In this document: positions 1 through 9,169 of the stretch, in pieces
How positions within the stretch are numbered: position 1 is the first letter of the stretch
Layout: each line of letters starts with the position of its first letter
From: CANJIV01 sp046330225
GTDB taxonomy: Bacteria > Actinomycetota > Thermoleophilia > Solirubrobacterales > Solirubrobacteraceae
NCBI GenBank assembly: GCA_046330225.1
Contig: JAXLTD010000001.1
Location: 659,697 to 723,696 of the forward strand
Direction of reading: 5' to 3'
Length of the DNA: 64,000 nucleotides
Translations under genes and position numbers: made by a program
Notes under the pieces: generated by a model
Database searches by the model: none
Told to the model about the DNA's origin: nothing
Seen by the model: the letters and a program-made list of their open reading frames with translations, nothing else

Positions 1-174
1 CGCCTCGCCGCTCACGACCGCCTCGCCAACGGCGAGCGCGTAGTCCGGATAGTCGACCGGCTCGGCGGAGTTCGTCCCGAGGTCGATCGGCTCGTGGCCG
101 GCAGCCCGCACGACGGAGAGGACCGTCTCCTTCAGTTCGAAGCCGGCGTGGTCGAAGCCGCAGGCCACCTTCAT
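1..174 (-). CDS. rpiB: Ribose-5-phosphate isomerase B, N-terminal part (runs off window)
   Basis: Interconverts ribose-5-phosphate and ribulose-5-phosphate in the non-oxidative pentose phosphate pathway. Only the first 58 residues are inside the window. They begin MKVACGFDHAGFELK, the typical RpiB opening with the Asp-His pair of the substrate site, followed by the DLGT segment and a VDYPDYA segment. The ATG at 172-174 shares an ATGA overlap with the stop of the upstream ROK kinase gene, so it is the last visible gene of the long minus-strand carbon operon. The downstream end is not visible. Confidence 0.85.
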   Translation of the reverse strand, partial: MKVACGFDHAGFELKETVLSVVRAAGHEPIDLGTNSAEPVDYPDYALAVGEAVVSGEA

Positions 175-1145
175 CGCGATCCCTCCTGGTGCTCGAGCTC
201 TTCCCGGGCCATCAGCGCGGCCCCGAGGACGCCCGCGGCGACCCCGTGGCGGGCCAGGCGGATCTCCGTCTGGGTCCCCACGCCGGGCAGAAGGTACTGG
301 AGGGCGGTCTCGCGGGCCGGGCCGAGCAGGAGCTCGCCGGCCCGGGAGACGCCGCCGCCGACCGCGACGACCTCCGGGTCGAAGGTGTTGATCGCATTCG
401 CGATCCCCACGCCCAGCCGCCGGGCGAGGAGGTGCAGGAGCGCGAGCGCGACGGGGTCGCCCGCCTGGGCGGCGTCGACCGCATCCGGGCCGAGCACGGG
501 CTCTCCCGCGGCCAGCCGGCGTCCGAGCGCCGACTCCGCCTCGTCGCGCGCCGCGCGCTGCGCGAGGCGGTCGAGCTCCGTGCCGGCGGCGAGCATCTCC
601 AGCGACCCGGGCTGGGGGAACCGCTCGCGGGGCGCGGGCACGCCGCCGGCGAGGTCGAGGCCGATGATGGTGTGGCCGATCTCGGCGGCGGCGCCGGTGG
701 CGCCGCGGTAGACCCGGCCGTTCAGCACCAGGCCGCCGCCGACGCCGGTCCCGACCGTGAACATCACGAGGTGCTGGGTGACGAGGCGGCCCTGGCCGTC
801 GTGGGCCTCGGCGAACCCGGCCACGGTCGCGTCGTTGTCGACGAACACCGGGGTCCCGAGGCGGTCGGCCAGGACCTGGCGCAGCGGCACGTCGGCGAGC
901 GGGACGTTCACGCTGGCGCGGGCGGTGCCGGTGGCGAAGTCCACGGTCGAGGGGACGCCCACGCCCACCGCAGCATCGCCGGGCTCGCGGATCCGCTCCA
1001 CCGCGGCGACGATCTGATCGACGAGCGCGGCGGAGGAGGCCCGCTCGGTCGGCTCCTGGAAGTTGCCCGACAGCTCGCCCGACGCGAACCGCGCGACCGA
1101 GACCTTCGTGCCCCCGATGTCGACGCCCACCGTGGCTGGGGGCAC
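171..1145 (-). CDS. ROK-family glucokinase-like sugar kinase
   Basis: Probably phosphorylates glucose (or a related hexose) to the 6-phosphate, feeding Zwf and Pgi of the same operon. The protein is 324 aa. It shows the ATP-binding DIGGTK motif near residue 10, the NDATVAGFAEA segment with the catalytic Asp, GTGVGGGLV, and the EIGHT motif. The zinc-binding CxCGxxGCxE motif of many ROK proteins is absent: the equivalent stretch reads QPGSLE, so a zinc-free ROK kinase is likely. The GTG start at 1143-1145 overlaps the TAG stop of the GH15 gene. Glucose being the substrate is inferred from context: the neighbouring GH15 enzyme would release free glucose. Confidence 0.85.
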   Translation of the reverse strand: MPPATVGVDIGGTKVSVARFASGELSGNFQEPTERASSAALVDQIVAAVERIREPGDAAVGVGVPSTVDFATGTARASVNVPLADVPLRQVLADRLGTPVFVDNDATVAGFAEAHDGQGRLVTQHLVMFTVGTGVGGGLVLNGRVYRGATGAAAEIGHTIIGLDLAGGVPAPRERFPQPGSLEMLAAGTELDRLAQRAARDEAESALGRRLAAGEPVLGPDAVDAAQAGDPVALALLHLLARRLGVGIANAINTFDPEVVAVGGGVSRAGELLLGPARETALQYLLPGVGTQTEIRLARHGVAAGVLGAALMAREELEHQEGSR

Positions 1146-3064
1146 TACGCCTCCAGCCGGGAGGCCGACAGCGTCTCCTGCTCCCGCGCCAGATCGTGGT
1201 CGGCGCGGATGACGTGCATCACCGCGTTGATGAGCGCGAGGTGGGTGAACGCCTGCGGGAAGTTCCCGAGGTGGCGGCCCGTGCGCGCGTCGATCTCCTC
1301 CGCATACAGGTAGAGGGGGCTCGCGTAGCTGAGCATCTTCTCGCAGAGGTCGCGGGCCCGCCGGGTCTCGCCGATCTCGGCCAGCGCCGACACGAGCCAG
1401 AAGGAGCAGATCGCGAACGTGCCCTCCTCGCCGAGCAGCCCGTCGTCGGTCTCCTCGGTGCGGTAGCGCAGCACGAGCCCGTCCTCGGTCAGGTCGTCGG
1501 CGATCGCCAGCACCGTCGCGCGGATCCGCGGGTCGTCGGGCGGCAGGAAGCGCACGAGCGGCGCCATGAGCAGCGAGGCGTCCAGCGTGTTGGAGCCGTA
1601 GTACTGCGTGAAGATGCCGTCCTCGTTGACGCCGTGCTCGCAGACGTCGGCGTGGATCTCGTCGGCGACGGCCTGCCAGCGGTCGACCCGCTCGCGGTCC
1701 TCCCGCAGGCGCGCCAGCCGGGCCCCGCGGTCGCAGGCGACCCAGCACATGATCTTGGACTGGGTGAAGTGCCGCGGCTCGCCGCGCACCTCCCAGATGC
1801 CGCGGTCGGGCTTGCGCCAGTTCTCGATCGCGGACTCGACCTGGTGCGTGAGCATCTTCCACGAGCCCTCCGACAGGTAGTCCCGGGACTTCGTGTGGAG
1901 GTAGACGGAGTCGAGCACGGCGCCCCAGACGTCGTGCTGGCGCTGGTTGTAGGCGCCGTTGCCGATCCGCACGGGCTGGGCGCCCTCGTAGCCGGTGAGG
2001 TGGTCGAGGATCTCCTCGGTGAGGACCTTCTCGCCGCCGATCCCGTACATGATCTGCAGGTCGTCGCCGGCCTCGGCGGCCACGTCGGCGATGAAGTAGT
2101 AGAAGTCGTTGGCCTCCCAGTCGTAGCCGAGCGAGTAGAGGCCCCAGAGCATGAACGTGGAGTCGCGGATCCACGTGTAGCGGTAGTCCCAGTTGCGCTC
2201 CCCGCCCGGGGTCTCCGGCAGCGACGAGGTGGCCGCTGCCACCATCGCGCCCGTCGGGGAATAGGTGAGGCCCTTGAGGGTGAGCGCCGAGCGCTGGAGG
2301 TAGTTCTTCCACGGGTGGTCGGGGAAGTGCCCGTGCGACAGCCACTCGTGCCAGTAGTCGGCGGTCCGGACGAGGCGCTCGTAGGCCTCGTCGTAGGTCT
2401 TGGGCCCGTCGTGCTCGGACCAGCTGACCGAGACGAACCCCGTGTCGCCGTCGCGCAGGCGGGTGCGGGCGCGGGCCCGGGAGCCTTCGAAGCCGAGGCG
2501 CAGGTCGGTGTTGACCTTGAGGCGCACGTCGCAGCCCTCGGCCCAGGCCACGGCCTCGTGGTAGCCGGACCCGGTGTACTCCCAGGTGGCGTGCAGGCGC
2601 CCGTAGTCGAACTTCGGCTCGCAGTCGAGGTTGATCTCGACCGAGCCGTTGACGCAGCGGATCGTGCGGAGCAGGACGTGGTCGGCGTCGTAGTCGGTCG
2701 GCGAGCGCCGGTGGGTCGAGGACCGCTCGCCCTCGTGGTGCCACGGCCCGACGCAGAGAACGTCGCGGATGATGCAGAAGCCGGTGTCGGTGCCCCACGT
2801 GGTCTCGAGCACCATCGTGCCGGGCAGGTAGCGCCGGCCGGCGGGCACGGTGACGCCGGCCGGGCCGAGCCGGAAGTATCCCGCGTCGCGGTCGAGCATG
2901 GAGCCAAAGACGCTTGGGCTGTCCATGCGCGGCAGGCACAGCCACTCGATCGTCCCGCTCGGGGCCACGAGCGCGGTCGATTCGCAGTCCGACAGGAACC
3001 CGTAGTCGGCGATCGGCGGGAACGGGCTGCCGCCGAGCGGGACGTCGCCGATCACCCGCCTCAC
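1145..3064 (-). CDS. GH15 glycoside hydrolase, trehalase/glucoamylase type
   Basis: A 639-residue glycoside hydrolase family 15 protein that releases glucose from an alpha-glucan or trehalose. It opens with PIADYGFLSDCESTALV, the usual start of actinobacterial GH15 trehalases, and continues with an N-terminal beta-sandwich and an (alpha/alpha)6 barrel. Typical barrel motifs are YRYTWIRDSTFML (general-acid region) and EEGTFAICSFW (second carboxylate). No signal peptide is seen, so the enzyme is cytoplasmic. The GTG at 3062-3064 overlaps the pgl stop by 4 bases, whereas the longer upstream reading would run through pgl. Trehalose is favoured as substrate by family knowledge and by the glucokinase next door; glucoamylase activity remains possible. 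Confidence 0.85.
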   Translation of the reverse strand: MRRVIGDVPLGGSPFPPIADYGFLSDCESTALVAPSGTIEWLCLPRMDSPSVFGSMLDRDAGYFRLGPAGVTVPAGRRYLPGTMVLETTWGTDTGFCIIRDVLCVGPWHHEGERSSTHRRSPTDYDADHVLLRTIRCVNGSVEINLDCEPKFDYGRLHATWEYTGSGYHEAVAWAEGCDVRLKVNTDLRLGFEGSRARARTRLRDGDTGFVSVSWSEHDGPKTYDEAYERLVRTADYWHEWLSHGHFPDHPWKNYLQRSALTLKGLTYSPTGAMVAAATSSLPETPGGERNWDYRYTWIRDSTFMLWGLYSLGYDWEANDFYYFIADVAAEAGDDLQIMYGIGGEKVLTEEILDHLTGYEGAQPVRIGNGAYNQRQHDVWGAVLDSVYLHTKSRDYLSEGSWKMLTHQVESAIENWRKPDRGIWEVRGEPRHFTQSKIMCWVACDRGARLARLREDRERVDRWQAVADEIHADVCEHGVNEDGIFTQYYGSNTLDASLLMAPLVRFLPPDDPRIRATVLAIADDLTEDGLVLRYRTEETDDGLLGEEGTFAICSFWLVSALAEIGETRRARDLCEKMLSYASPLYLYAEEIDARTGRHLGNFPQAFTHLALINAVMHVIRADHDLAREQETLSASRLEA

Positions 3065-3765
3065 GCAGGGCCCTCCAGCTGCGCCGCGGCCGGCGGGTCC
3101 AGCAGGACAGTCAGGGTTCCCGGATCCGGGCGGACGTGCGCCGAGGGCGCCGCCGGATCCGGCGGGGATCCGAAGGCGCGGCGCACGGCCTCGGCCTTGC
3201 CCTCGCCCTCGACCAGGAACACGACCTCCCGGGCCGCGTTCAGGGCGGGGAAGGTGAAGGTGATCCGCGGGACGAACGGCTCGAGGCCGGGCTCGGGCAC
3301 CCCGACGACCGGCTGGTCGGTCACGGCCAGCGCCGGCGTGCCCGGGAACAGCGAGGCGGTGTGGCCGTCGCCGCCGATGCCCAGGAGGATCAGGTCCAGC
3401 GCGGGCACGCCCTCTCCGAACACCGCGCGCAGCGTCTCGGCGTAGGCGCCGGCGGCCGCCTCGTAGCCCTCCTCGCCGTGGATGCGGTGCACGACGGGGG
3501 CCGGGCCGGCGATCCGGTCCAGCAGGGCCTCGCGGGCCAGGCGGTAGTTCGACCGCTCGTCGTTGGGGCCCACGGCGCGGTCGTCGCCGAACCACAGCGT
3601 GACGCCAGACCAGTCGTCGACCAGGGCGGCGGCCTGCTCGTAGGCCGCCCGCGGCGTGCGGCCGCCGGCGAGCGCGATGTGGCCGCGGGCGCGGGCGACG
3701 GCGGCGATCTTCTCGGCCGCGGCCGCGGCGGGGTCGTCGGTGATGGTGATGCGGGGCTGGGTCAT
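3061..3765 (-). CDS. pgl: 6-phosphogluconolactonase
   Basis: Hydrolyses 6-phosphogluconolactone to 6-phosphogluconate, the step after Zwf. The 234-aa length is normal for the DevB/Pgl family. Family landmarks are ALAGGRTPRAAYE near the N-terminus, TLWFGDDRAVGPNDERSNY, and LILLGIGGDGHTASLFPG. The gene sits between opcA (4 bp upstream) and the GH15 gene (4-base overlap) in the pentose phosphate operon. The ATG at 3763-3765 is the first plausible start after the opcA stop. Confidence 0.92.
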   Translation of the reverse strand: MTQPRITITDDPAAAAAEKIAAVARARGHIALAGGRTPRAAYEQAAALVDDWSGVTLWFGDDRAVGPNDERSNYRLAREALLDRIAGPAPVVHRIHGEEGYEAAAGAYAETLRAVFGEGVPALDLILLGIGGDGHTASLFPGTPALAVTDQPVVGVPEPGLEPFVPRITFTFPALNAAREVVFLVEGEGKAEAVRRAFGSPPDPAAPSAHVRPDPGTLTVLLDPPAAAQLEGPA

Positions 3766-3769
3766 GGGC

Positions 3770-4855
3770 TCACGTGGTCATGTGGGTCGCGGCGGCCAGC
3801 GCGGGGCCGTAGGTGCGGTCGCGCAGGAGCGCCTGGCGGATGCCCTCGCCGAGGATGCCGCCCTCGCCGCGGGAGGAGCCGAGCACGGTCCACTCGGTCT
3901 CGGTGCCGTCGCGGTGGCGGCGGCGCTCGGTCAGCCCGCCGTCGCCGCGCTCGAGCCGGATGCCCGAGCCGTAGGCGGTGTCGACCTGGATGCTGGCGAG
4001 CCCGGGGACGCCCTGCTCGGGCGCGGGCTCGACGGTGAGGCGCACCTCCTGGCGGCGCCCGTGCGCCGTGCCGGTGTGGATGCCGGCGCGGGCCACCATC
4101 TGGCTGGGCCTCCAGCCCAGGCGCGACGAGAGCCAGCCGAGCAGCATGAGGCCGGCGGCGGCAGAGTCCGGGCGGTGGCGGACCGTCACGGCCTCGATCG
4201 TGTGGAGCTCCTCGCGGCGGTCGGGCGGGTCGAAGGCGCCGGCCACGCGCTCGCGCCACGGCGTCGACCGCAGCCAGGACAGGTCCACCACTCGCGCGCG
4301 CTGGGCGAGGTGGGAGGCGCGGCGCAGCGCCACGGGCACGTCCGGGTCATCGAGCGAGTCGAGCATCACGACCTGGGCGATGTGCAGCAGCGAGTCGACG
4401 GCCTCGGGGTGGCCGTGCGGCGACCACACGACGGTGGCCAGGTCGGGAACGAGGAGCGGATCGACGATCGAGTCGAGGTGCTCGAGGTGGTGCGCTCCGC
4501 AGGCGATCGCCACCCGCTCGCGACCGAGCACGAACCCGCTCGGCCCGGGGATGTCGTCGCCCGACACCGTCGCGATCGCGTCGAGGGTCGTGCGCCCGGG
4601 CTCGACGGCGCAGAGGATCGTGCGGGACGGGTGGTACTGGCTGATCCGGTCCAGGCGGTTCTCGATCTCGCCGCGCCACTCGCGGTCGCAGACCACGACG
4701 AGGTTGATGACCCGGGCGGGGACGTAGGAGGCGGTCTCCTCGTGGCGGTGCTTGAGCAGCCGCCGCAGCGCGGACTCGATCGCGCCCGGGGTGGTGTCGA
4801 GCGCCCCCCAGACGTCGTCCGTGCGCGACGTCCCGGTGTCGCTGAGCTCCGGCAC
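3770..4855 (-). CDS. opcA: Glucose-6-phosphate dehydrogenase assembly protein OpcA
   Basis: Assembly/activation factor for glucose-6-phosphate dehydrogenase, found in cyanobacteria and actinobacteria. The 361-aa protein has the family pattern: an N-terminal segment with RVINLVVVCD, a middle region GRTTLDAIATVSGDD, and a C-terminal region with VDLSWLRSTPWRERVAG. The GTG start at 4853-4855 directly abuts the zwf stop, which supports coexpression with its client enzyme. No catalytic motif is expected or seen. Confidence 0.9.
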   Translation of the reverse strand: MPELSDTGTSRTDDVWGALDTTPGAIESALRRLLKHRHEETASYVPARVINLVVVCDREWRGEIENRLDRISQYHPSRTILCAVEPGRTTLDAIATVSGDDIPGPSGFVLGRERVAIACGAHHLEHLDSIVDPLLVPDLATVVWSPHGHPEAVDSLLHIAQVVMLDSLDDPDVPVALRRASHLAQRARVVDLSWLRSTPWRERVAGAFDPPDRREELHTIEAVTVRHRPDSAAAGLMLLGWLSSRLGWRPSQMVARAGIHTGTAHGRRQEVRLTVEPAPEQGVPGLASIQVDTAYGSGIRLERGDGGLTERRRHRDGTETEWTVLGSSRGEGGILGEGIRQALLRDRTYGPALAAATHMTT

Positions 4856-6397
4856 CTACACGGCCCTCCAGGCGGACCCGGGCCGCAGGAGCTGGTTGGC
4901 CTCGGCCGGCCCGGGCGTGCCCGCGGGGTAGTGGGCGACCGGGGCGGCGCCGTCGGCCCAGGCGTTGAGGATCGGATCGCAGATCCGCCACTGCGCCTCG
5001 ACTTCGTCGTCGCGGGTGAAGAGCGTGGCCTCGCCCCGCATTGCGTCGAGGATCAGGCGCTCGTAGGCCTCGGGCGACTGCGAGATGAACGACGAGCCGT
5101 AGAGGAACTCCATGTTCACCGGGCGGATGCTCATCCGGGTCCCGGGGATCTTCGCGCCGAGCTTCAGCGACACGCCCTCGTTGGGCTGCAGCGTGAAGAC
5201 GAGCTGGTTGGGCTCGATGCCGGTGCTGTGGTCATCGTTCCGGAAGGCGAGGTGGGGGACGGGCTTGAGCGTGACCGCGATCTCGGTCACCTTGCGGGCC
5301 AGCCGCTTGCCAGTGCGCAGGTAGAACGGCACGCCGGCCCACCGCCAGTTCTCGATCTTCAGGCGCAGCGCGACGTAGGTCTCCGTCGTGGAGTCCGCCG
5401 GGACGCCCTCCTCCTCGAGGTAGCCGACGACGTCCTCGCCGCCGACCACGCCCGGGGTGTACTGCGCCCGGACCGACATCTCGCCGACTTCGGACGGCTC
5501 GGGCGCGTGGATGGCGTGGAGGATCTTGACCTTCTCGTCGCGGACCTGGTCTGCCTCGAAGGAGACCGGCGGCTCCATGGCCAGGAGCGTCAGGAGCTGG
5601 AGCATGTGGTTCTCGACCAGGTCGCGCAGGGCGCCGGCGCCGTCGTAGTAGCCCGCCCGCGTGCCGATCCCCAGGTCCTCGGCGGCGGTGATCTGCACGT
5701 CCTGGATGTAGTTGCGGTTCCACATCGGCTCGAACATGCCGTTCGCGAATCGGAACGCGAGCATGTTCTGGACGGTTTCCTTGCCCAGGTAGTGGTCGAT
5801 GCGGAAGACCTGCTGCTCGTCGAAGACCGACAGGACGCGGCGGTTGAGCTCCTGCGCCTCGGCGAGGGTGGTGCCGAACGGCTTCTCGATGATGACGCGG
5901 ACCTCCGCGCCCTCCCGCTGGTCCAGTCCGCTGGCCCCGAGGCACTCGACGATCACGGGGAAGAACTGCGGCGCGGTCGAGAGGTAGAAGGCGCGATTGA
6001 ACTCGTGGCCGGCCGTCTCGTCGAACGCGGTGGCCGCGGCCGCGAGCTCCCCGTAGACGTCGGGGTCGTCGAACGTGCCAGGGATGTAGCGCAGGTTCGC
6101 GAACAGCTTCTCCAGCACCTTGTCGTCGACTCGCCGGCGCGAGAACTCGCGCACCGACTCCGCGGCGAGCGTCCGGAACTCCTCGTCGGTGTGCTCGCTG
6201 CGCGAGATCCCGATGAGGTTGAACCGCTCCGGCAGCGCGCCCTCGTGCGCGAGGTTGTAGATCGCCGGGAGGAGCTTGCGCTTGGCGAGGTCGCCCGTGG
6301 CGCCGAAGATCACGAGCGTCGTCGGGTGGACCGGCCGGCGCTCGAGGCCGGCGCTCAGCGGGTTCTCGCCGGCGTAATCCCGGGGGGCGGCGGCCAT
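4856..6397 (-). CDS. zwf: Glucose-6-phosphate 1-dehydrogenase
   Basis: Catalyses NADP-dependent oxidation of glucose-6-phosphate to 6-phosphogluconolactone, the entry of the oxidative pentose phosphate pathway. The protein is 513 aa. It has the dinucleotide-binding GATGDLAKRKLLPA near residue 35, EKPFGTTLAEA, the active-site signature RIDHYLGKETVQN and the RTGKRL segment near the coenzyme/substrate region. The ATG at 6395-6397 shares one base with the stop of the upstream tal-pgi fusion (TGATG). The next gene, opcA, encodes its assembly factor. Confidence 0.95.
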   Translation of the reverse strand: MAAAPRDYAGENPLSAGLERRPVHPTTLVIFGATGDLAKRKLLPAIYNLAHEGALPERFNLIGISRSEHTDEEFRTLAAESVREFSRRRVDDKVLEKLFANLRYIPGTFDDPDVYGELAAAATAFDETAGHEFNRAFYLSTAPQFFPVIVECLGASGLDQREGAEVRVIIEKPFGTTLAEAQELNRRVLSVFDEQQVFRIDHYLGKETVQNMLAFRFANGMFEPMWNRNYIQDVQITAAEDLGIGTRAGYYDGAGALRDLVENHMLQLLTLLAMEPPVSFEADQVRDEKVKILHAIHAPEPSEVGEMSVRAQYTPGVVGGEDVVGYLEEEGVPADSTTETYVALRLKIENWRWAGVPFYLRTGKRLARKVTEIAVTLKPVPHLAFRNDDHSTGIEPNQLVFTLQPNEGVSLKLGAKIPGTRMSIRPVNMEFLYGSSFISQSPEAYERLILDAMRGEATLFTRDDEVEAQWRICDPILNAWADGAAPVAHYPAGTPGPAEANQLLRPGSAWRAV

Positions 6398-9138
6398 CAG
6401 ATCAGCCCCGCGATGCGGGCGGCCAGCGCCCGGATGGCCCCGGCCGGATCGTCGCCGGCCAGCGTGACCCGCTCGGCCGGGAGGCCGTGGCTGCGCAGGG
6501 CCTGCAGGTCCGTGGCCGCCTCGGCGGCCTCGAGCGTGCGGAAGCCGTACTGGGCGCCCGGGACCGGGAGGTCCTCGCCGCCGCCGCGGACGAGCTGCAG
6601 GAAGAGGCCGGTCGCCGGCCCGTCCTTGTGGAACTGGCCCGTCGAGTGCAGGAAGCGCGGCCCGTACCCGAACGTCGTGGCCGCGTGCGTGGCGTCCCGG
6701 ATGGCCGCCCGTAGCTCGGCCACGGCGGCGTCGACGCCGGCCGAAGGAGCCACGTAGCCCATGATCGCGACGTAGCGTCCCGGCGCGGCAGGGGCGAGGA
6801 GCGCGCGCAGCGCGTCGTCGTCGGCATCGGCGATCGCGGGCAGCTCGCCCGTGGCGAGCACGTCGGCGGTCGCCGCCTTGGCCTCGCGCACGCTCGGCTG
6901 GTCGAACGGGTTGATCCCGAGCACCCACCCCGCCACCGCCGTGGCGAACTCCGAGAAGAAGAACAGGCGGCCGAGGTCCTCGGGGCCGTGCACCTGGACC
7001 GTGATCGCCGGGTGGCCGGCCTGGGCCAGCGCGGCGACCTTGGCGTCGAGCTCCCCGTCGGGCGCGTCGACGTTGCGCAGGTAGACGAACACCCGGTCCT
7101 CGCCGTAGGCGTCGGGCGCGCCGAGCGGCTCCTCGGCGACCGGCAGGATGCCCTTCCCGTCCTTGCCGGTGCTCCCGGCGATGAGCTGCTCGACCCACAG
7201 GCCGAAGCTCGCGGCCGGATCCGAGGCGACGATCGTGAGCTTGTCGCGGCCCTGGACCGCCAGCTCGCCGATCGTCAGGCCCAGCCACAGCCCGGCGTTC
7301 GCGGCGCTCGAATCGTAGGAGACGCTGGCCTGCTCGGCCACGCCGGCCCGGTCGAGCAGCCTGCCGACGTCGGCGCCCATGAGCGCCGCCGGCACGAGGC
7401 CGAAGTACGACAGGGCCGAGTAGCGCCCGTTCATGTCGGGCGGGTTGAGGAACACGCGGCGGAAGACCTGGAGGTTGGCGAGGTCCTCGAGCGGGCTGCC
7501 GAGGTCGGTCACCGCCACGAACTGGCGGGACGGGCTGCCGCCCGCCGCATCGACCGCCGCGCGGAAGTGGTCGAGGAGGGCGAGCGTCTCGACCGTGGTG
7601 CCGGACTTCGACGACACGACGAACAGCGTGCTGGCGATGTCGACGGAGGCCTGCACCGCGCGGATCGCCTCCGCATCGGATGTGTCGAGCACCTGCAGCC
7701 GCAGCGCGCAGTCCTGGTGTCCGAAGCTGCGGCGGATGACCTCGGCGGCAAACGTCGCGCCGCCCATGCCGAGCACGACGGCGTCGGTGAGCCCGTCCGC
7801 GCGGCAGCCGGCGGCGAACACCCCGAGCTCGGCCACCGCGTCTCGCATCTCGTCGGCGATCGTGAGCCACCCGAGGCGGTTGGCGATCTCCGCGCTGCCG
7901 GCGGGGCCCCAGAGCGTCGCGTCCTTGCGCCACACCCGGCGGGCGACGTCGTCGGCGGTCGCGCGCTTGATGCGCGAGACGATGCCCGGCTCGGCATCGC
8001 TGGGGAGCCGCGACTCGATCGTCGGGGGCCGCTGCGTGACGACGGCCTCGCGCCGGCTCTCGATGCCGGCCAGCAGCTGGTCCATCGCGACGACGAACTT
8101 CTCGATGCCCTCCTCGAGCAGCACGTCGGTGACGTCGTCGAGGTCCAGGCCGGCGTCGGCGAGCCGCTGCAGCTCCACGGAGGGATCCTGGTCGGCGGTC
8201 GGCCCGGTGATCTCCGCGTGGTCGGCGGCGGCCAGCAGGGTCGCCATCGGCATCGTGTTGACCGTGTCGGGGGCGACGAGGCCGTCGACGTACATCGTGT
8301 CGGAGTAGAGCGGGTTCTTCACCCCGGTGGAGGCCCACAGCGGGCGCTGCACGGCGGCGCCGGCGGCGGCAAGCGCCTCCCACCGCGGGCCCGAGAAGAT
8401 CGCCTTGAAGCGCTGGTAGGCCGCGCGGGCGTTGGCGAGCCCGGCCCGGCCGGCGAGGTCCGAGCGGCCGGCGGCCTCGAGGCGGGCGTCGGCCTCGGTG
8501 TCGACGCGCGAGACGAAGAAGCTCGCCACCGAGTGGATGCTGAGCGGCTGGCCCTCCGCGTGGCGGCGCTCGAGACCGCGGATGAACGCCTCCGCCACCT
8601 TCTCGTAGGCGGCCACCGAGAACAGGAGCGTGACGTTGATGTTGCGCCCCTCGTAGATCATCTGCTCGATCGCCGGGACGCCCTCGTCGGTGCCGGGGAT
8701 CTTGATCATGAGGTTCGGGCGGTCGACGAGCGCCCAGTACATCCGCGCCTCCTCGATCGTCCCCTCGGTGTTGCGAGCCAGGTCCGGGGCCACCTCGAGC
8801 GAGACGTACCCGTCGACCCCGCCGGAGGACTCCCACACCGGGCGCAGCACGTCGGCAGCCATCTGGACGTCCTGCACGGCGATCGCCCGGTAGACCTCCA
8901 GGCCGGTCTTGCCCTCCTTGGCGAGCTGCTCGAGCTGGTCGTCGTAGTCGGGGCTGCCGATGATCGCCGCCTCGAAGATCGCCGGGTTCGACGTCTCCCC
9001 GCGCAGCGAGTCCTCGTCGAGGAGGCGCTGGAGCTCGCCGCCCTCGATCATGCTGCGGCGGATCTGGTCGAGCCAGACACTCGTGCCCGCCGCGGTGAGC
9101 GCGGCGAGCCGCTCGTTGATCTGGACCGTGGGACTCAT
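6397..9138 (-). CDS. Bifunctional transaldolase / glucose-6-phosphate isomerase fusion
   Basis: A 913-aa fusion. Residues about 1-360 are a transaldolase, with TSNPAIFEAAI and the Schiff-base lysine in WASTGVKNPLYSDTMYV. After a linker near residue 365 comes a phosphoglucose isomerase-type SIS module, with VLGMGGATFAAEVI and VVSSKSGTTVETLALLDHF. It would link sedoheptulose-7-phosphate/glyceraldehyde-3-phosphate exchange to the fructose-6-phosphate/glucose-6-phosphate interconversion, channelling carbon back to Zwf encoded just downstream. Such fusions are known in cyanobacteria and actinobacteria. The gene lies 31 bp after tkt. A separate small transaldolase gene lies at 57816-58508. Confidence 0.93.
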   Translation of the reverse strand: MSPTVQINERLAALTAAGTSVWLDQIRRSMIEGGELQRLLDEDSLRGETSNPAIFEAAIIGSPDYDDQLEQLAKEGKTGLEVYRAIAVQDVQMAADVLRPVWESSGGVDGYVSLEVAPDLARNTEGTIEEARMYWALVDRPNLMIKIPGTDEGVPAIEQMIYEGRNINVTLLFSVAAYEKVAEAFIRGLERRHAEGQPLSIHSVASFFVSRVDTEADARLEAAGRSDLAGRAGLANARAAYQRFKAIFSGPRWEALAAAGAAVQRPLWASTGVKNPLYSDTMYVDGLVAPDTVNTMPMATLLAAADHAEITGPTADQDPSVELQRLADAGLDLDDVTDVLLEEGIEKFVVAMDQLLAGIESRREAVVTQRPPTIESRLPSDAEPGIVSRIKRATADDVARRVWRKDATLWGPAGSAEIANRLGWLTIADEMRDAVAELGVFAAGCRADGLTDAVVLGMGGATFAAEVIRRSFGHQDCALRLQVLDTSDAEAIRAVQASVDIASTLFVVSSKSGTTVETLALLDHFRAAVDAAGGSPSRQFVAVTDLGSPLEDLANLQVFRRVFLNPPDMNGRYSALSYFGLVPAALMGADVGRLLDRAGVAEQASVSYDSSAANAGLWLGLTIGELAVQGRDKLTIVASDPAASFGLWVEQLIAGSTGKDGKGILPVAEEPLGAPDAYGEDRVFVYLRNVDAPDGELDAKVAALAQAGHPAITVQVHGPEDLGRLFFFSEFATAVAGWVLGINPFDQPSVREAKAATADVLATGELPAIADADDDALRALLAPAAPGRYVAIMGYVAPSAGVDAAVAELRAAIRDATHAATTFGYGPRFLHSTGQFHKDGPATGLFLQLVRGGGEDLPVPGAQYGFRTLEAAEAATDLQALRSHGLPAERVTLAGDDPAGAIRALAARIAGLI

Positions 9139-9169
9139 TGTGCGTGCTCTCCTCGCCGTGTCTGGGGAG

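Noticed and set aside
1196..3445. Long plus-strand frame (749 codons) opposite GH15 and pgl
   Set aside because: It is antisense to two genes with clear family motifs; its translation is Val/Gly/Arg-rich without domains, a typical GC-rich shadow frame.
3656..6757. 1033-codon plus-strand frame opposite opcA/zwf/tal-pgi
   Set aside because: Antisense shadow of zwf and opcA; no motif, and biased Arg/Asp/Gly/Val composition.
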